DNA of 64,000 nucleotides from NCBI RefSeq assembly GCF_035594125.1, contig NC_087156.1, positions 9,780,065 to 9,844,064 on the forward strand. Direction: 5' to 3'. The translations under genes and the position numbers were made by a program. This stretch comes from Scylla paramamosain (lineage: Eukaryota > Arthropoda > Malacostraca > Decapoda > Portunidae). The notes below the pieces were generated by a model that saw only the letters and a list, made by a program, of their open reading frames with translations, was not told the DNA's origin and searched no databases. Positions 61,005 through 64,000 of the stretch are shown here, piece after piece; within the stretch, counting starts at the first letter, position 1, and each line of letters opens with the position of its first letter.

Positions 61005-64000
61005 ATAACACACACACCCTTCACTCAAAAAATTTTAAAATCATGGCGACTCCTACACCAGCCTCGGAGTCCCCATCTGGGGAGGGGACCATAAATGTCC
61101 CCAGGTCAGACTGCCTTTCCGTCGACGACCGTAAGTGTCTTGACACCCCCCTCAACTTTTTCTTCATTAACTTCTGCAACATTCGCGGTCTAAGATCTAA
61201 TTTTCAATCTGTAGAACACCACCTCTCCTCTTCTAAACCTCATCTTCTTTTCCTCACTGAAACTCAGGTGTCTGAGGCAACTGACAGTAGCCCCTTTTCT
61301 GTTCCCTCCTACTTTCTCTATCCTCATTTTCGATCCAAAGCTGGATGCTGCGTTTATGTGCGCAATGACTTATCCTGCTCTCGTGCCCACGCTCTTGAAT
61401 CTTCCGAGTTTTCCACCATCTGGCTTCGACTACAGAGTCATTCTCATACTAAATTTATCTGTGCTGTATACCTCTCTCCTAACTCCTCTGACTATAAGAA
61501 ATTCTTTGACTACTTAACTTCCAAAGTGGAGCACATTCTGACCCTCTTCCCTTTTGCAGAGATCTCCATTCTTGGAGACTTCAATGTTCACCACCAGCTT
61601 TGGCTTTCCTCTCCCTTCACTGACCATCCTGGTGAACTAGCCTACAACTTTGCTATCCTCCATGACCTAGAGCAATTGGTGCAACACCCTACTCGTATTC
61701 CTGACCGTCTTGGAGATACGCCCAACATTCTTGACCTTTTCCTGACCTCTAATCCTTCTGCTTATGCTGTCACCCTTTCTTCTCCGTTGGGTTCCTCCGA
61801 TCACAATCTCATATCTTTATCTTGTCCTATCACTCCAATCCCTCCTCAGGATCCCCCTAAGCGAAAGGTGCCTCTGGCGTTTTGCCTCTGCTAGTTGGGG
61901 GGACCTGAGGCGGTATTTTGCTGATTTTCCTTGGAATGACTACTGCTTCCGTGTCAGAGACCCGTCTTTGTGTGCTGAGCGCATAACAGAGGTGATAGTG
62001 TCTGGCATGGAGGCGTACATTCCTCACTCTTTCTCGTCCTAAACCTTCTAAACCTTGGTTTAACACAGCTTGTTCTCGTGCTATACATGATAGAGAGGTG
62101 GCCCACAAAAGGTACTTAAGCCTTCCTTCACCAGAATCTCATGCACTTTATATTTCTGCCCGGAACCATGCCAAGTCTGTTCTCCAACTAGCCAAAAACT
62201 CCTTCATTAACAGAAAATGTCAAAACCTTTCAAGATCTAACTCCCCTCGTGATTTCTGGCATCTAGCCAAAAATATCTCCAATAACTTTGCTTCTTCTTC
62301 TTTCCCTCCTCTACTTCAACCAGATGGCACCACTGCTATCACATCTATTTCTAAAGCTGAACTCTTTGCTCAAACCTTTGCTAAAAACTCTACCTTGGAC
62401 GATTCTGGGCTTGTTCCTCCCTCTCCTCCACCCTCTGACTACTTCATGCCTCGTCATTAAAATTCTTCGTAATGATGTTTTCCATGCCCTCGCTGGCCTA
62501 AACCCTCAGAAGGCTTATGGACCTGATGGGGTCCCTCCTATTGTTCTCCGAAACTGTGCCTCCGTGCTTGCACCTTGCCTAGTCAAACTCTTTCAGCTCT
62601 GTCTGTCAACATCTACCTTTCCTTCTTGCTGGAAGTTTGCCTACATTCAACCTGTTCCTAAAAAGGGTGACCGCTCTAATCCCTCAAACTACCGTCCTAT
62701 TGCTTTAATTTCCTGCTTATCTAAAGTTTTTGAATCTATCCTCAACAGGAAGATTCTTAAACATCTATCACTTCACAACCTTCTATCTGATCGCCAGTAT
62801 GGGTTCCGTCAAGGACGCTCTACTGGTGATCTTCTGGCTTTCCTTACTGAGTCTTGGTCATCCTCTTTTAGAGACTTTGGTGAAACTTTTGCTGTTGCCT
62901 TGGACATATCAAAAGCCTTTGATAGAGTCTGGCACAAAGCTTTGATTTCCAAACTACCCTCCTACGGTTTCTATCCTTCTCTCTGTAACTTCATCTCAAG
63001 TTTCCTTTCTGACCGTTCTATTGCTGCTGTGGTAGACGGTCACTGTTCTTCTCCTAAATCTATTAACTGTGGTGTTCCTCAGGGTTCTGTCCTGTCACCC
63101 ACTCTCTTCTTATTATTCATTAATGATCTTCTAAACCAAACTTCTTGTCCTATCCACTCCTATGCTGATGATACCACCCTGCACTTTTCCACGTCTTTTC
63201 ATAGACGTCCAACCCTTCAGGAGGTAAACATATCACGCAGGGAAGCCACAGAACGCCTGACTTCTGATCTTTCTAAAATTTCTGATTGGGGCAGAGCAAA
63301 CTTGGTATTGTTCAATGCCTCAAAAACTCAATTCCTCCATCTATCAACTCGACACAATCTTCCAGACAAACTATCCCCTCTTCTTCAATGACACTCAACT
63401 GTCCCCCTCTTCTACACTGAACATCCTCGGTCTGTCCTTTACTTATAATCTGAACTGGAAACTTCACATCTCATCTCTAGCTAAAACGGCTTCTATGAAG
63501 TTAGGTGTTCTGAGACGTCTCCGCCAGTTTTTCTCACCCCCCCAGCTGCTAACTCTGTACAAGGGCCTTATCCGTCCATGTATGGAGTATGCTTCACATG
63601 TCTGGGGGGGTTCCACTCATACTGCTGTTCTAGACAGGGTGGAATCAAAAGCTTTTCGTCTCATCAACTCCTCTCCTCTAACTGACTGTCTTCAGCCCTC
63701 TCTCTCACCGCCGCAATGTTGCATCTCTTGCTGTCTTCTACCGCTATTTTCATGCTAACTGCTCTTCTGATCTTGCTAACTGCATGCCTCCCCTCCTTCC
63801 GCGGCCTCGCTGCACAAGACTTTCTTCTTTCTCTCACTCCTATTCTGTCCACCTCTCTAACGCAAGAGTTAACCAGTATTCTCAATCATTCATCCCTTTC
63901 TCTGGTAAACTCTGGAACTCCTTGCCTGCTTCTGTATTTCCACCTTCCTATGACTTGAATTCCTTCAAGAGGGAGGTTTCAAGACACTTATCCACCAATT
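61005..64000 (+). pseudogene. Jockey-like non-LTR retrotransposon, nearly full-length
   Basis: After a short leader, ATG at 61,043 opens a frame with a complete apurinic-type endonuclease domain: [34 protein letters not shown] (about 61,566), [20 protein letters not shown] (about 61,795). A reverse transcriptase follows: GPDGVPPIVL, NYRPIALISCLSKVFESIL, LDISKAFDRVWHKALI (motif A, about 62,900), [20 protein letters not shown] (motif B, about 63,070), SYADDTTLHF (motif C, about 63,160). The C-terminal region has FIPFSGKLWNSLPASVFPPS near the window edge. Frameshifts near 61,866, 62,030, 62,452, 63,370 and 63,710 disable it; the fragment at 27.7 kb lacks the one at 63,370. Catalytic residues visible in EN (E of TETQ, D of GDFN, the SDH triplet) and RT (YADD) are kept, so decay is recent. 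The 3' end lies outside the window. Confidence 0.92.

Overview
This is eukaryotic, intron-bearing, transposon- and microsatellite-rich DNA. Very long GA/CT, GT/CA, AT and trinucleotide tracts, decaying CR1-like and Jockey-like retrotransposons, pogo/Tigger and hAT-like non-autonomous DNA elements and a tRNA-derived SINE all point to an arthropod. The style is that of a decapod crustacean (crab or shrimp), but the species assignment is inference. Nothing bacterial is present, and most of the listed open frames are translated simple repeats.

Layout. The dominant structure is a large direct duplication. Positions 1-19,347 match 41,238-58,732, and 36,501-38,923 match 58,733-61,004, in the same order and orientation, so the offset between copies is about 41 kb. 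Copy 1 carries 17.15 kb (19,348-36,500) that copy 2 lacks. That extra segment holds a CR1-like element invaded by two Tigger-like elements, a 0.65-kb hairpin-forming palindrome, a Jockey-like element split by a CR1 insertion, a minisatellite, and a broken multi-exon C2H2 zinc-finger gene on the minus strand. Copy 2 alone has a 1.05-kb inverted-repeat element (56,876-57,929), and its right homology edge is exactly the 5' end of a nearly full-length Jockey-like retrotransposon (61,005 to the window end). Copy 1 alone has a CR1/L2-like retrotransposon inserted inside a GA microsatellite (13,940-15,793). True tandem duplication and two haplotypes joined end to end by the assembler are both possible.

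Best candidate gene. Each copy contains a chain of splice-flanked exons whose phases fit: a TATA-like box and first exon coding only Met-Asp-Arg, a 91-nt exon with a CESC motif, a 54-nt exon, an 86-nt exon, and a possible terminal exon whose polypyrimidine tract is a CT microsatellite. The joined model is open in both copies (about 115 and 113 residues). I do not recognise the product. Exons 2 and 4 differ between copies more than the flanking introns do, mostly by amino-acid-changing substitutions, and copy 1 shows directional loss of CpG.

Other points. Intron 1 of this candidate gene contains, in both copies, an array of about 17 short inverted-repeat units, each carrying a strong 5' splice-site-like GGTGAGTG. 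The array lies directly downstream of a tRNA-derived SINE head. It is the most unusual sequence structure here. All gene calls rest on reading of splice signals and motifs; no search was run.
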